Below, one piece after another: positions 21,502 to 30,346 of a DNA stretch of 64,000 nucleotides. Every line of letters begins with the position of its first letter. The stretch's first letter is position 1. A program made the position numbers and the translations under genes. This stretch comes from Arcticibacter tournemirensis (GTDB lineage Bacteria; Bacteroidota; Bacteroidia; Sphingobacteriales; Sphingobacteriaceae): positions 3,906,001 to 3,970,000 of the forward strand of contig NZ_VFPL01000001.1 of the NCBI RefSeq assembly GCF_006716645.1, given 5' to 3'. Below the pieces are notes generated by a model. The model was given only the letters and a program-made list of their open reading frames with translations. It was not told the origin of the DNA and did not search any database.

Positions 21502-23172
21502 ATGAAAAATTTGTATAAAATAGCATTAAGCCTTACCCTTTCTATGATAATGGCTTCCTGCGCCAAGCATGAATTACGTGACTTTTATGTAGAAAAACCC
21601 GCGAGCTTTTCTAACCAGGAGATCATAGATGCTTATCAGCCTTTAAAAACGTATCTGAAAGAAGAAACCCTTTCTAATTTCAAATTTGGAGTAGCTCTCT
21701 CTCTTTCAGAATATGTTAGTAAAGGCGTAAAAAATCGACTGGCAAATTCCAATTTCAATGAGATTGTACTCGGCTATGAAATGAAGCACGGTGCTGTGGT
21801 CCAAGCCGATGGTAAATTGGACCTGATAAACGTAAAGACCTTGCTGGCAACAGCAAAGAGCGCCGGCATTTCGGTTTATGGGCACACGCTCTGCTGGCAT
21901 GCCAACCAAAATGCCACTTATTTAAACAGTATAATTGCACCGACAGTCATTCCCGGACAAGGTCCTGCGCTGGAAGAGAACTTAATAGCAAACAGCAATT
22001 TTGAGACGGGCAATACTTCTAACTGGGGAGGCTGGGGAAACTCGTCCCAAAGAGGTATCAGCGCAAATGGCCAGGGTTACGGGGCTACAGGATACTGCAT
22101 GTACATGACAAACCCCTCAGTAGTTAATCCGTGGGAGGCTCAAACGGCGTATGATTTTGGCACGCCCTTTCAAAATGGATCAACTTACAAACTTAAGTTC
22201 TATGTTAAAGGTACCGTAGCGGGTGCTGCTTCGGCGGCAATGCAGAATCCGGTAAATTATAGCGGTGATGATTTTGGGTCATTTGAAGTTACTACAGACT
22301 GGAAGCTCGTGGAACTTGAAAAGAAGACCACCACGGGTGACAGAAAGAGATTTCTTTTTAGTTTTGGAGGATACAAAGGAACCATCTACATAGATAACAT
22401 ATCTCTCCAGCGTGTTAATCCGAATTCAGGCGAGATAGTAAAAACACCGGAAGAAAAGAAAACAATTATCACAGGTGCCCTAAGGCAATTTATTTCCGGC
22501 ATGGTTGATACATGTAAATTCTATGTAAAGGCATGGGATGTAGTAAACGAACCCATGGATGATGGCCGTCCGGCCGAACTAAAAACAGGTTTAGGAAAGA
22601 CTCTCGCCGCTGATGAATTTTATTGGCAGGATTACATGGGTAAAGACTATGCTGTAGAAGCTTTTAAAACGGCCCGGGAACATGGAAATGCCGGCGATAA
22701 ATTATTCATCAACGATTATAACCTGGAATATAGTTTAGATAAATGCCGGGGCCTGATTGCTTATGTAGAATATATAGAAAGTAAAGGCGCACGGGTAGAT
22801 GGCATAGGTACACAGATGCATATCGATATCAACAGCGACAAAGATAAAATTGTGCAGATGTTTACGATGCTGGCTGCAACCGGAAAATTAATTAAGATCT
22901 CCGAACTGGATATCGGCCTGGGCAACAACACAAAAACAACTAATGCAACTGCAGAACAGTATGAAGCTCAGAAAGTGATGTACAAATACATTATCGATAA
23001 ATATTTTGAGATCATTCCGGCAAATCAGCGTTACGGGATCACGATCTGGAGTCCAACCGACAGCCCTGCAAGCTCAAGCTGGCGGGCAGGCGAGCCAATC
23101 GGACTTTGGACCGAAGGGTATACCCGTAAACCTGCTTATGTAGGCGTAGCCGAAGCATTAAAGGGTAAATAG
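21502..23172 (+). CDS. xyn10C: GH10 endo-1,4-beta-xylanase with a CBM4_9-like module inserted in the catalytic domain
   Basis: Cell-surface endoxylanase, a lipoprotein with lipobox C20 (IMASC), that makes the first cuts in xylan. The GH10 barrel starts at about residue 55, is interrupted after HTLCWHANQNATYL (128-141) by a beta-sandwich of about 150 residues (155-305, opening with NLIANSNFETG), and resumes with FISGMVDTCKFYVKAWDVVNEP. Acid/base is E350 in VVNEP, nucleophile E468 in ISELDIG. Inserted binding modules at this point are known in Prevotella Xyn10C and Bacteroides ovatus GH10 proteins, where they help degrade highly decorated xylan. It is the last gene of the xus set; the symbol rests on synteny. 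Confidence 0.95.
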   Translation: MKNLYKIALSLTLSMIMASCAKHELRDFYVEKPASFSNQEIIDAYQPLKTYLKEETLSNFKFGVALSLSEYVSKGVKNRLANSNFNEIVLGYEMKHGAVVQADGKLDLINVKTLLATAKSAGISVYGHTLCWHANQNATYLNSIIAPTVIPGQGPALEENLIANSNFETGNTSNWGGWGNSSQRGISANGQGYGATGYCMYMTNPSVVNPWEAQTAYDFGTPFQNGSTYKLKFYVKGTVAGAASAAMQNPVNYSGDDFGSFEVTTDWKLVELEKKTTTGDRKRFLFSFGGYKGTIYIDNISLQRVNPNSGEIVKTPEEKKTIITGALRQFISGMVDTCKFYVKAWDVVNEPMDDGRPAELKTGLGKTLAADEFYWQDYMGKDYAVEAFKTAREHGNAGDKLFINDYNLEYSLDKCRGLIAYVEYIESKGARVDGIGTQMHIDINSDKDKIVQMFTMLAATGKLIKISELDIGLGNNTKTTNATAEQYEAQKVMYKYIIDKYFEIIPANQRYGITIWSPTDSPASSSWRAGEPIGLWTEGYTRKPAYVGVAEALKGK

Positions 23173-23188
23173 TTATATTTTCAGATCA

Positions 23189-23223
23189 AACACAGGGAGT
23201 TGTCTCACCGCGCTCCCTGTGTT
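23189..23223 (+). terminator. Strong hairpin after GH10
   Basis: AACACAGGGAG (23189-23199) and CTCCCTGTGTT (23213-23223) are perfect complements with a 13-base loop, 17 bases after the GH10 stop. No T-tract follows, so it may stabilise the 3' end or thin transcription into the following TonB module and need not fully terminate. Confidence 0.55.
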
Positions 23224-23267
23224 GAACATACAGGCTCTGTCAAACACCAATTATAAGCTATCACGGT

Positions 23268-24005
23268 ATGAAGATTGTTTCTCAGTTTTTTGAACTGCTT
23301 CTTGTCCTGGCTGCTTCAAATAACCATCTTTCTGCACAAATACGTGATGATAGCGTTTTCGTCTCCGGAATTGTCCAAAAAATAACACGTACATACATTG
23401 AACAGTTGAATACCGAAGCACCCATCTACAATGGAAAAATGTACCGGCCTGTATTCAACCTGAATGATGGCGGACATACCTTGTTCCAGAGTAACCAGTA
23501 CACCAAAGGTACAATAGTTTATAACGGACATATTTATCAGGATGTAAACCTGATGTACGATATGGTAAAGGACCAACTGGTGCTTCTGAATTTTGATCAG
23601 GTGGGCGGCATTGTGATTTGGCCTCAATATGTAGATGCGTTTTCTTTGCACCAGCATACTTTCATCAACATTCGTCCCGATTCCACAACACAAAAGAGCA
23701 TCGCCCCGGGATACTACGACTTACTGTATCAGGGAAAGACAAGCCTTCTGGCAAAAAGGATAAAAGAACTCATCGAAACGCCAAATCAAAACGCGGTAAA
23801 AAGGACCGTTTCACAACAGAATAAATATTATTTGCTAAACCACTCGGGCTATACTCTTATCAAGGGCAAAAAAGATCTGCTCAGATTATTGAGCCGGACA
23901 CGCAATGAAAATCTGCAATATATTAAGACAGAGCGCCTGAACTTTAAAAAAGAGCTGGAGCGTTCAATGATAAAATTGCTGAGTTATCACGACTCTATCC
24001 TCTGA
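23268..24005 (+). CDS. Secreted protein of unknown function, first gene of a TonB-receptor module
   Basis: I do not recognise this 245-residue protein. It has a signal peptide (about 1-23, cut near HLSA-Q) and no further membrane segment. The middle reads like beta-strands with many Tyr, Asn and Gly (IYNGKMYRPVFNLNDGG, GHIYQDVNLMYD). The last 70 residues are basic and helical (KGKKDLLRLLSRTRN). It stops 4 bases before the STN-type receptor gene, so translation is probably coupled and the product likely works with that receptor in the periplasm or outer membrane. Confidence 0.75.
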   Translation: MKIVSQFFELLLVLAASNNHLSAQIRDDSVFVSGIVQKITRTYIEQLNTEAPIYNGKMYRPVFNLNDGGHTLFQSNQYTKGTIVYNGHIYQDVNLMYDMVKDQLVLLNFDQVGGIVIWPQYVDAFSLHQHTFINIRPDSTTQKSIAPGYYDLLYQGKTSLLAKRIKELIETPNQNAVKRTVSQQNKYYLLNHSGYTLIKGKKDLLRLLSRTRNENLQYIKTERLNFKKELERSMIKLLSYHDSIL

Positions 24006-24009
24006 CAGC

Positions 24010-26775
24010 ATGAAGAGTTTCTGTATTCTTATAACATTACTTACATTATACGCTGCAGACCTTAAGGCGCAGGAAGACAACCGCGATATCGTAGTACATC
24101 TCAACCATGACACTTTTCAGGAACTGGTAAGGCAAATCGAATCTCAAACTTCTTATAAAGTTTACTACGACGATCCCGGCTTTGATAGTTTAAAAACGAC
24201 ATTGAATATTAAATATCCTTCCCTGAGCCGTGTTCTTGATACAGCTCTTTCAGGTTCCGGTTGTCATTATGCCATATTTGAACAGGCTGTTTTTATTACA
24301 AAAAACAAACAGATAGTGACATCTTTACCTTCTCAGTTCTCAGGAAAACACTCAAGCCCAATTGCTCGTGAAGCTCTGCAGTTCGCGGACGAACCCTCTG
24401 CAAAGAGTATCGCGATGCCTGCCACATTAGAAAACAAATTATATCCCATTGGCAGCAATACCAATCCCGGCAGGTCTACCGCAACCATCGCAGGATATAT
24501 CAGAAATGCGGAGACCGGAGAACCGGTAAGCGGCGTTGCAATTTTCATTAATAACCCAAAAATTGGTACACTAACCGATGTTTTTGGATTTTACTCGCTC
24601 ACCTTACCGAAAGGAAGACATGAACTAAATATCACAGCCGTCGGCTTAAAAGATACACGAAGGCAGGTGTTGTTGAATGGCAATGGTAAATTAGATGTCA
24701 GTGTATACGATCAGCCTTTTTCATTAAAGGAAGTAGTGATTACCTCTGACAAAACTTCAAATATCCGGCGCACCGCAATGGGAGTCGAGAAACTTGATAT
24801 TAAAACCATCAAACAAATTCCTGCTGTCTTTGGAGAAGCAGATGTCCTGAGAGTGGTGCTCACCTTGCCAGGAGTGAAGTCAGTTGGTGAATCAAGCACC
24901 GGATTTAACGTACGCGGAGGATCAACCGACCAGAACCTTATTCTTTTCGACGAAGCAACCATCTTTAATCCCTCTCATTTTTTTGGCTTTTTCTCGGCCA
25001 TTAATCCCGAAGTGATCAAGGACGTCCAGCTATACAAGAGCAGCATACCCGCTAAATATGGCGGAAGACTTTCTTCGGTGCTCGAGCTAACCGGCAGAGA
25101 AGGCAATAAAAAAGAATTTACAGGGACCGCAGGTATCGGACTGATCACCAGCAGGCTAAATATTGAAGGACCGCTGATTAAAGATAAAACGTCTTTCATT
25201 TTAGGTGGCAGAACTACTTATTCAAACTGGATCCTGAACCTTTTGCCTGATAATGCGGATTACCATGGTGCAAAAGCAAGTTTCTATGATGTCAATCTCC
25301 ATATTAGCCACCAGCAAAACGAAAAAAATAGATTTTATGCCACAGGATATTTTAGCAATGATAAATCTAACCTGGCTACAGATACCACTTTTCAATACAG
25401 CAATCAAAACTTCGCATTAAGCTGGAAACATACACTTAATAATAAGCTATATGGTGTTTTGTCCGGCGGGTATGACCGGTATAGCTACGATAACTATAGC
25501 AACTACAAGGACGATGTTGACTACCGCTTAAAGTTCAGCATAGGACAGATGCATTTAAAAACGAATTTTAACTATTATCCAAATGCCAGGTGGAATATCC
25601 TTTTTGGGGCAACTACTATCTACTACAAAAACAAACCCGGATCACTGGAACCCTATAGTGATCTTTCTTTGGTTATCGCGGATGTCCTGCCACAGGAACA
25701 AGCTCTTGAAAGCGCGGTTTTTGCCGATCAGCAGTATGACCTCACAAAAGCTCTTACCCTAAACGCAGGTCTTCGTTATTCCTTTTACAACTACCTCGGG
25801 CCTGTGTCGGTAAGTAAGTATGCAGAAAACTTAACCAGAAACGATGCCAATATAGAGCCAGTCGATCATTATAAAAGCGGGAAAATCGTAAAAACCTATC
25901 ATGGCCCCGAATACCGGTTAGGAGTAAGAGCCGCGATAAGCCCTGATCTTTCAATAAAGGCCAGTTACAATACTCAGAGGCAATATATCCACATGCTCTC
26001 CAATACAACGTCTCTCTCCCCTACTGATGTATGGAAACTCAGTGATTGGAATATCACGCCGCAGCTTGGCAGGCAGTTTTCCCTGGGCCTCTACAGAAAC
26101 TTTCTGTCCAACACAATCGAAACATCGGTAGAAGGGTATTATAAAAAGATAGAGGATTTTCTGGATTACAAAAGCGGCGCTGTGCTGATCCTTAACCATA
26201 AGATAGAACAGGATGTTTTGCCCACCCAAGGCAAAGCCTATGGCATGGAAGTCATGATAAAGAAACTTTCAGGCAAACTAAACGGTTGGCTAAGCTATAC
26301 CTATTCACGCACATTACTAAAGACCGCAGATTCAAATGGTACGAGTTCAATCAACGGAGGCGCATACTATCCTGCAAACTACGATAAACCCCATGATTTC
26401 ACCCTTATAGGAAACTACCGTTTCTCTCACCGGGTGAGCTTTTCTTTGAATCTAACCTACAGTACAGGAAGACCTATTACGCTTCCGGTAGGAAAATATT
26501 ACTATGCAGGAGGACAAAGGTTGCTGTATTCCGATCGGAACCAGTACCGTATCCCGGATTATTTTCGCTCAGATATATCATTTAACGTTTTAGGTAATCA
26601 CAAAAAAAGGCAATTTGCCCATAACTCGTGGACGTTTGGAGTATATAACCTAACAGGAAAAAAAAATGTATTCTCAGCTTATTTTGCCAGTGAAAATAAG
26701 ATTATCAATGGTTATCAGCTCTCTGTTTTCGGCACAGCTATTCCTTTTATAAACTATAACATCCGTATCAAATGA
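24010..26775 (+). CDS. TonB-dependent receptor with STN signalling domain
   Basis: Outer-membrane receptor of 921 residues. After the signal peptide (about 1-20) comes an STN (secretin/TonB short N-terminal) domain at about 25-97, a carboxypeptidase-regulatory-like domain (about 163-245), a plug (about 265-375, with LPGVKSVGESSTGFNVRGG and LFDEATIFNPSHFFGFFS) and a barrel. It lacks SusC signatures and has no SusD partner. STN domains usually contact an anti-sigma factor such as FecR, but no sigma or anti-sigma gene lies in the window. It overlaps the DUF4249 gene by 4 bases (ATGA). The ligand is unknown. Confidence 0.92.
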   Translation: MKSFCILITLLTLYAADLKAQEDNRDIVVHLNHDTFQELVRQIESQTSYKVYYDDPGFDSLKTTLNIKYPSLSRVLDTALSGSGCHYAIFEQAVFITKNKQIVTSLPSQFSGKHSSPIAREALQFADEPSAKSIAMPATLENKLYPIGSNTNPGRSTATIAGYIRNAETGEPVSGVAIFINNPKIGTLTDVFGFYSLTLPKGRHELNITAVGLKDTRRQVLLNGNGKLDVSVYDQPFSLKEVVITSDKTSNIRRTAMGVEKLDIKTIKQIPAVFGEADVLRVVLTLPGVKSVGESSTGFNVRGGSTDQNLILFDEATIFNPSHFFGFFSAINPEVIKDVQLYKSSIPAKYGGRLSSVLELTGREGNKKEFTGTAGIGLITSRLNIEGPLIKDKTSFILGGRTTYSNWILNLLPDNADYHGAKASFYDVNLHISHQQNEKNRFYATGYFSNDKSNLATDTTFQYSNQNFALSWKHTLNNKLYGVLSGGYDRYSYDNYSNYKDDVDYRLKFSIGQMHLKTNFNYYPNARWNILFGATTIYYKNKPGSLEPYSDLSLVIADVLPQEQALESAVFADQQYDLTKALTLNAGLRYSFYNYLGPVSVSKYAENLTRNDANIEPVDHYKSGKIVKTYHGPEYRLGVRAAISPDLSIKASYNTQRQYIHMLSNTTSLSPTDVWKLSDWNITPQLGRQFSLGLYRNFLSNTIETSVEGYYKKIEDFLDYKSGAVLILNHKIEQDVLPTQGKAYGMEVMIKKLSGKLNGWLSYTYSRTLLKTADSNGTSSINGGAYYPANYDKPHDFTLIGNYRFSHRVSFSLNLTYSTGRPITLPVGKYYYAGGQRLLYSDRNQYRIPDYFRSDISFNVLGNHKKRQFAHNSWTFGVYNLTGKKNVFSAYFASENKIINGYQLSVFGTAIPFINYNIRIK

Positions 26776-27932
26776 GTAAGCTTGTGAATAAACCGGCCAT
26801 CTTTTTGCTATTTGTCATTTTAGTGACCTATGCTTGTAAAGATCCCTTTACGCCCGGCGTCGATGCTCAATACAAGAACCTGCTGGTTGCTGAGGGCTTC
26901 ATCAATATTGGAGGCGAAACCACCATACAGCTGAGCCGTACAGGCGATCTGAACGACTGGCAATCTCTAATTCCTGAAAAAGACGCCGTGGTGACCATAG
27001 AAGGCGACCATGGAACACAATTAAGCGGCACTTCCGATTCGAATGGCAGATGCGTTCTGTCAACCCGCGGCCTTGATCTTTCGGAGCGTTACCTTTTGAA
27101 GATCATCACTGACGGAAAGACCTATCAGACAAGCTATCTCGAAAACAAGAAAAGCCCTGAAATAGACAGCGTCAACTTCAGGATAGAAAATAAAGGTTTC
27201 CGGATTTTTGTAAACACCCACGATGATGCTAACCAGACCAGGTATTACAATTGGGACTATACTGAAACCTGGGAAATCCGCTCTGCCTTTCCTTCGGCTG
27301 TTGAATATAAGAGCGGGAAGGTAGTACCAAGGGATCCAAATGTCAATATCCAGTATTGCTGGGCATCAAACCGTTCTTCAGCCATCCTCCTGGGGAGTTC
27401 TGAACGTCTTAAGGAAGACAGGCTAACCATGATCCCTGTCAACCATGTACCGGGCAACTCTGTCAAAGTGGTTTATATGTATAGCATTTTGGCGAGGCAG
27501 TATGGGTTGACACGCGAAGCCTATCAGTATTTGGAAATTATGAAGAAGAATACAGAACAGATCGGGACTATTTTTGACGCCCAGCCTTCTGAACTAAAGG
27601 GGAATGTTATCTGCCTTTCGGATCCTGAAGAACAGACATTAGGATGGATCAGTGCCGGAACAGTTACTGAAAAAAGACTTTTTATCAGCTATAAGAATAA
27701 ACCCCCGGGTGGAGCTGGCGAGGACTGGTTGTATATACAACGTTGTGAGCCTTTTGTAAGTCCTAAAGACAGTTTGCTTTACTATATCAATGCACGCAAC
27801 CTGATCATTTCTGAAAACATTTTTCCGCAACCTGGTGGCAACGTCTGGATCAATTACACTATGGCGCGGGAAGAATGTATCGATTGCCGCTTGCGGGGCT
27901 CAAATATAAAACCCGATTATTGGCCTGAATAA
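26772..27932 (+). CDS. DUF4249-family lipoprotein
   Basis: Lipoprotein of 386 residues with lipobox C22 (VTYAC) and the family opening KDPFTPGVDAQYKNLLVAEGFI, then beta-rich repeats. A CxxC pair (ECIDCRL) near the end is seen in several members. DUF4249 proteins are Bacteroidota outer-membrane lipoproteins usually encoded next to TonB receptors that are not of the SusC class; their function is not established. Here the start overlaps the receptor stop, which indicates a receptor-lipoprotein pair. Confidence 0.88.
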   Translation: MSKLVNKPAIFLLFVILVTYACKDPFTPGVDAQYKNLLVAEGFINIGGETTIQLSRTGDLNDWQSLIPEKDAVVTIEGDHGTQLSGTSDSNGRCVLSTRGLDLSERYLLKIITDGKTYQTSYLENKKSPEIDSVNFRIENKGFRIFVNTHDDANQTRYYNWDYTETWEIRSAFPSAVEYKSGKVVPRDPNVNIQYCWASNRSSAILLGSSERLKEDRLTMIPVNHVPGNSVKVVYMYSILARQYGLTREAYQYLEIMKKNTEQIGTIFDAQPSELKGNVICLSDPEEQTLGWISAGTVTEKRLFISYKNKPPGGAGEDWLYIQRCEPFVSPKDSLLYYINARNLIISENIFPQPGGNVWINYTMAREECIDCRLRGSNIKPDYWPE

Positions 27933-27941
27933 AACCTTACA

Positions 27942-30317
27942 ATGAAAAATATAGCTGTTTTCTTTCTTCTGTTGAATATCTGGCCCGCAAATCGGTGTAC
28001 TGCTCAGGATATCAGAGAAATTGAAACAAAACTTGAAACCTACCTTCTTAATAATTTTCAGGAGAAGCTATATATGCATACCGATAAAAGTTCGTATCTG
28101 GCAGGAGAAAGGATTTGGTTTAAAGTATATTGCGCCGAAGCTTATACCAATCGGCCGGTGGATGTAAGCAAGGTTGCTTATATAGAATTACTGGATAATA
28201 CCAACAAACCTGTCCTTCAATCCAGGGTAGCATTAAAAGACAGTGGCGGCGAAGGCTCGTTATATACCCCGCTTGATTTATCATCTGGCCTGTATACCAT
28301 AAGATGTTATACCAGTTGGATGAAAAACTTTGATCCCGATTACTATTTTCATAAAAACATAGTCATTTACAACACTTTAAGAGAAGAATCCTCTTTGGCG
28401 AACGAAATAAAAACTAAAAACTCCCGGCACATACAGTTTTTTCCGGAAGGCGGAAATTTAGTCGCAGGCTTAACGAGCAGAGTAGCATTCAGGGCTGTAG
28501 ACAGCCAGGGCGAAAGTTTCAATTTTGAAGCGGCACTTGTCAATAGCAGAAAAGACACCGTTTTAAAATTCGGCCCATTCGGATCAGAATTAGGCAGTTT
28601 CTACTTTAAACCCGAAAACCACGAAACATATAACGTGTGGATCAAGCCAGTTGGAGGACAGGGTTTCAATGCTTCCTTACCTCAAATTTTCGAAAAAGGA
28701 GTGGTAATGCTAACCTCCGAAAGCGGAGCTGGCCTGTCGCTTTCTGTACAGAGTACCTTAGATACCCCCGGCAAGCTTACACTTTTCGTTCACTGCGGAC
28801 AAAAAACAATTTTAGTTGATTCACTTGATCCGGGAAATCAGCGAAAAGGCTTTCAGGTTCCTTTGAACCTGTTAGGAGACGGAATTTCACACTTTACGTT
28901 GTTTAATGCTAATGGAGAAGCACTTTGTGAACGCTTGTATTTTAAAAAGCCACAAAACTTACTAAATGTCAGGATAAATACCGATAAGCCCATCTATTCC
29001 ACCCGGGAGAAAGTACAGCTTGAGATAAGCACAACATTCAAAAGCGTGCCACCCAAAAGCAATTTCTCCGTATCCGTTTACAGCGCCGATTCTCTCCTAA
29101 CATCAGATGAAGATATTGCTGTTAGCCTCTGGCTCACATCCGAGCTGAAAGGAAGAATAGAGAATGCAGCCTGGTATTTTAACGATGCTCCTGCTGATGC
29201 AACAGATCTCTTAATGCTTACTCACGGATGGCGACGTTTTAAATGGGAAGATGTACTGAAAGAAAGAAAAGCGCCGGTAACCTACCTACCTGAAGTGGAT
29301 GGCCATATTATAAGCGGACGTGTAGTGAACCCCATTTCATCAACCGGGCTAAGCAATAGAACTGGCTTTCTTTCCATCCCTGGCGTGCAAGGCAAGCTTT
29401 ACACAGCTTCATCAAACGAAGACGGTGATATTCATTTTTACACCTCTGATTTTTACGGAGGCAATGAAATCATTACGCAACCAGATCTCCGTACCGACAG
29501 CACGGCGGCAATCGAAATCAGCTCTCCCTATTCAAGCCTGTTTGCTGCTAAAAGAGTCAAAAAATACAATCTTTTCCCCAACCCTAACAACTTACTTAAG
29601 AGAAGTGTGGCTATGCAGGTCAATAATGCGTGGCACTCTAAATATCTGAACAATAAAACCGTGATAAACGCTGACGCCCCGTTCTTTTACGTCCGGCCTG
29701 AAAAAGTTTACGTCCTGGACAGTTACGTGAGGTTTACTACTATGGAAGAGGTGTTACGTGAGTATGTGCCGGAAATAAACGTTACCATACGCAAGAACAG
29801 CTATCATCTGAGAATGCTTGATTCTGAGACAGGAAAATATCACGAAAATGATCCCCTGGTATTGATAGATGGTGTCCCCATATTTGATGAAGGTAATTCG
29901 GTGATCAGGATGGATCCCCTTAAAATACAACGCCTGGAAATCGTCACGAGCGCCTATCAATATGGAAAAAGCACCTTTCCCGGGATCCTCAGCATCCATA
30001 GTTACAGCGGGCAGCTGGCGGGTTATGCATTACCATCCCGTGCCCTCGCATTTGACTACGACGGACTTCAGCTAAAAAGAGAGTTTTACTCTCCTATGTA
30101 CGAAAAGGACAGTACAGTACTTTCCCGTACTCCCGACTACAGAACAACCTTATTTTGGAGTGCGAACAATAAAACCAGCAGTGCCGGAACATCAGAATTA
30201 AGTTTCTTCACGTCTGACTTAGACGGAAAATACATTATCGAAATACAGGCATTATCAGACGACGGCAAAGCAGGTTCGGCGAGGGCTATTATAAATGTTG
30301 TAAAAAAATTAAATTGA
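27942..30317 (+). CDS. MG2-domain protein with plug-like C-terminal domain
   Basis: Exported protein of 791 residues with a signal peptide to about residue 21. An alpha-2-macroglobulin MG2-type domain (about 42-135, with YMHTDKSSYLAGERIWFKVY) is followed by further beta domains. About residues 636-690 resemble the plug of a TonB receptor (DPLVLIDGVPIFDEGN, IQRLEIVTSAYQYG, GILSIHSYSG), but no barrel follows. Such proteins occur beside TonB receptors in Bacteroidota and are poorly studied. It starts 9 bases after the DUF4249 stop. A protease-inhibitor role is unlikely, since the thioester region is absent; the function remains open. Confidence 0.82.
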   Translation: MKNIAVFFLLLNIWPANRCTAQDIREIETKLETYLLNNFQEKLYMHTDKSSYLAGERIWFKVYCAEAYTNRPVDVSKVAYIELLDNTNKPVLQSRVALKDSGGEGSLYTPLDLSSGLYTIRCYTSWMKNFDPDYYFHKNIVIYNTLREESSLANEIKTKNSRHIQFFPEGGNLVAGLTSRVAFRAVDSQGESFNFEAALVNSRKDTVLKFGPFGSELGSFYFKPENHETYNVWIKPVGGQGFNASLPQIFEKGVVMLTSESGAGLSLSVQSTLDTPGKLTLFVHCGQKTILVDSLDPGNQRKGFQVPLNLLGDGISHFTLFNANGEALCERLYFKKPQNLLNVRINTDKPIYSTREKVQLEISTTFKSVPPKSNFSVSVYSADSLLTSDEDIAVSLWLTSELKGRIENAAWYFNDAPADATDLLMLTHGWRRFKWEDVLKERKAPVTYLPEVDGHIISGRVVNPISSTGLSNRTGFLSIPGVQGKLYTASSNEDGDIHFYTSDFYGGNEIITQPDLRTDSTAAIEISSPYSSLFAAKRVKKYNLFPNPNNLLKRSVAMQVNNAWHSKYLNNKTVINADAPFFYVRPEKVYVLDSYVRFTTMEEVLREYVPEINVTIRKNSYHLRMLDSETGKYHENDPLVLIDGVPIFDEGNSVIRMDPLKIQRLEIVTSAYQYGKSTFPGILSIHSYSGQLAGYALPSRALAFDYDGLQLKREFYSPMYEKDSTVLSRTPDYRTTLFWSANNKTSSAGTSELSFFTSDLDGKYIIEIQALSDDGKAGSARAIINVVKKLN

Positions 30318-30346
30318 ACACCAAACCCCTTAAATGACAAAAGACT

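Noticed and set aside
24010-26775. Reading the STN receptor as a fourth SusC
   Set aside because: It lacks SusC signatures and a SusD neighbour; the partner gene is DUF4249, which goes with another receptor class.
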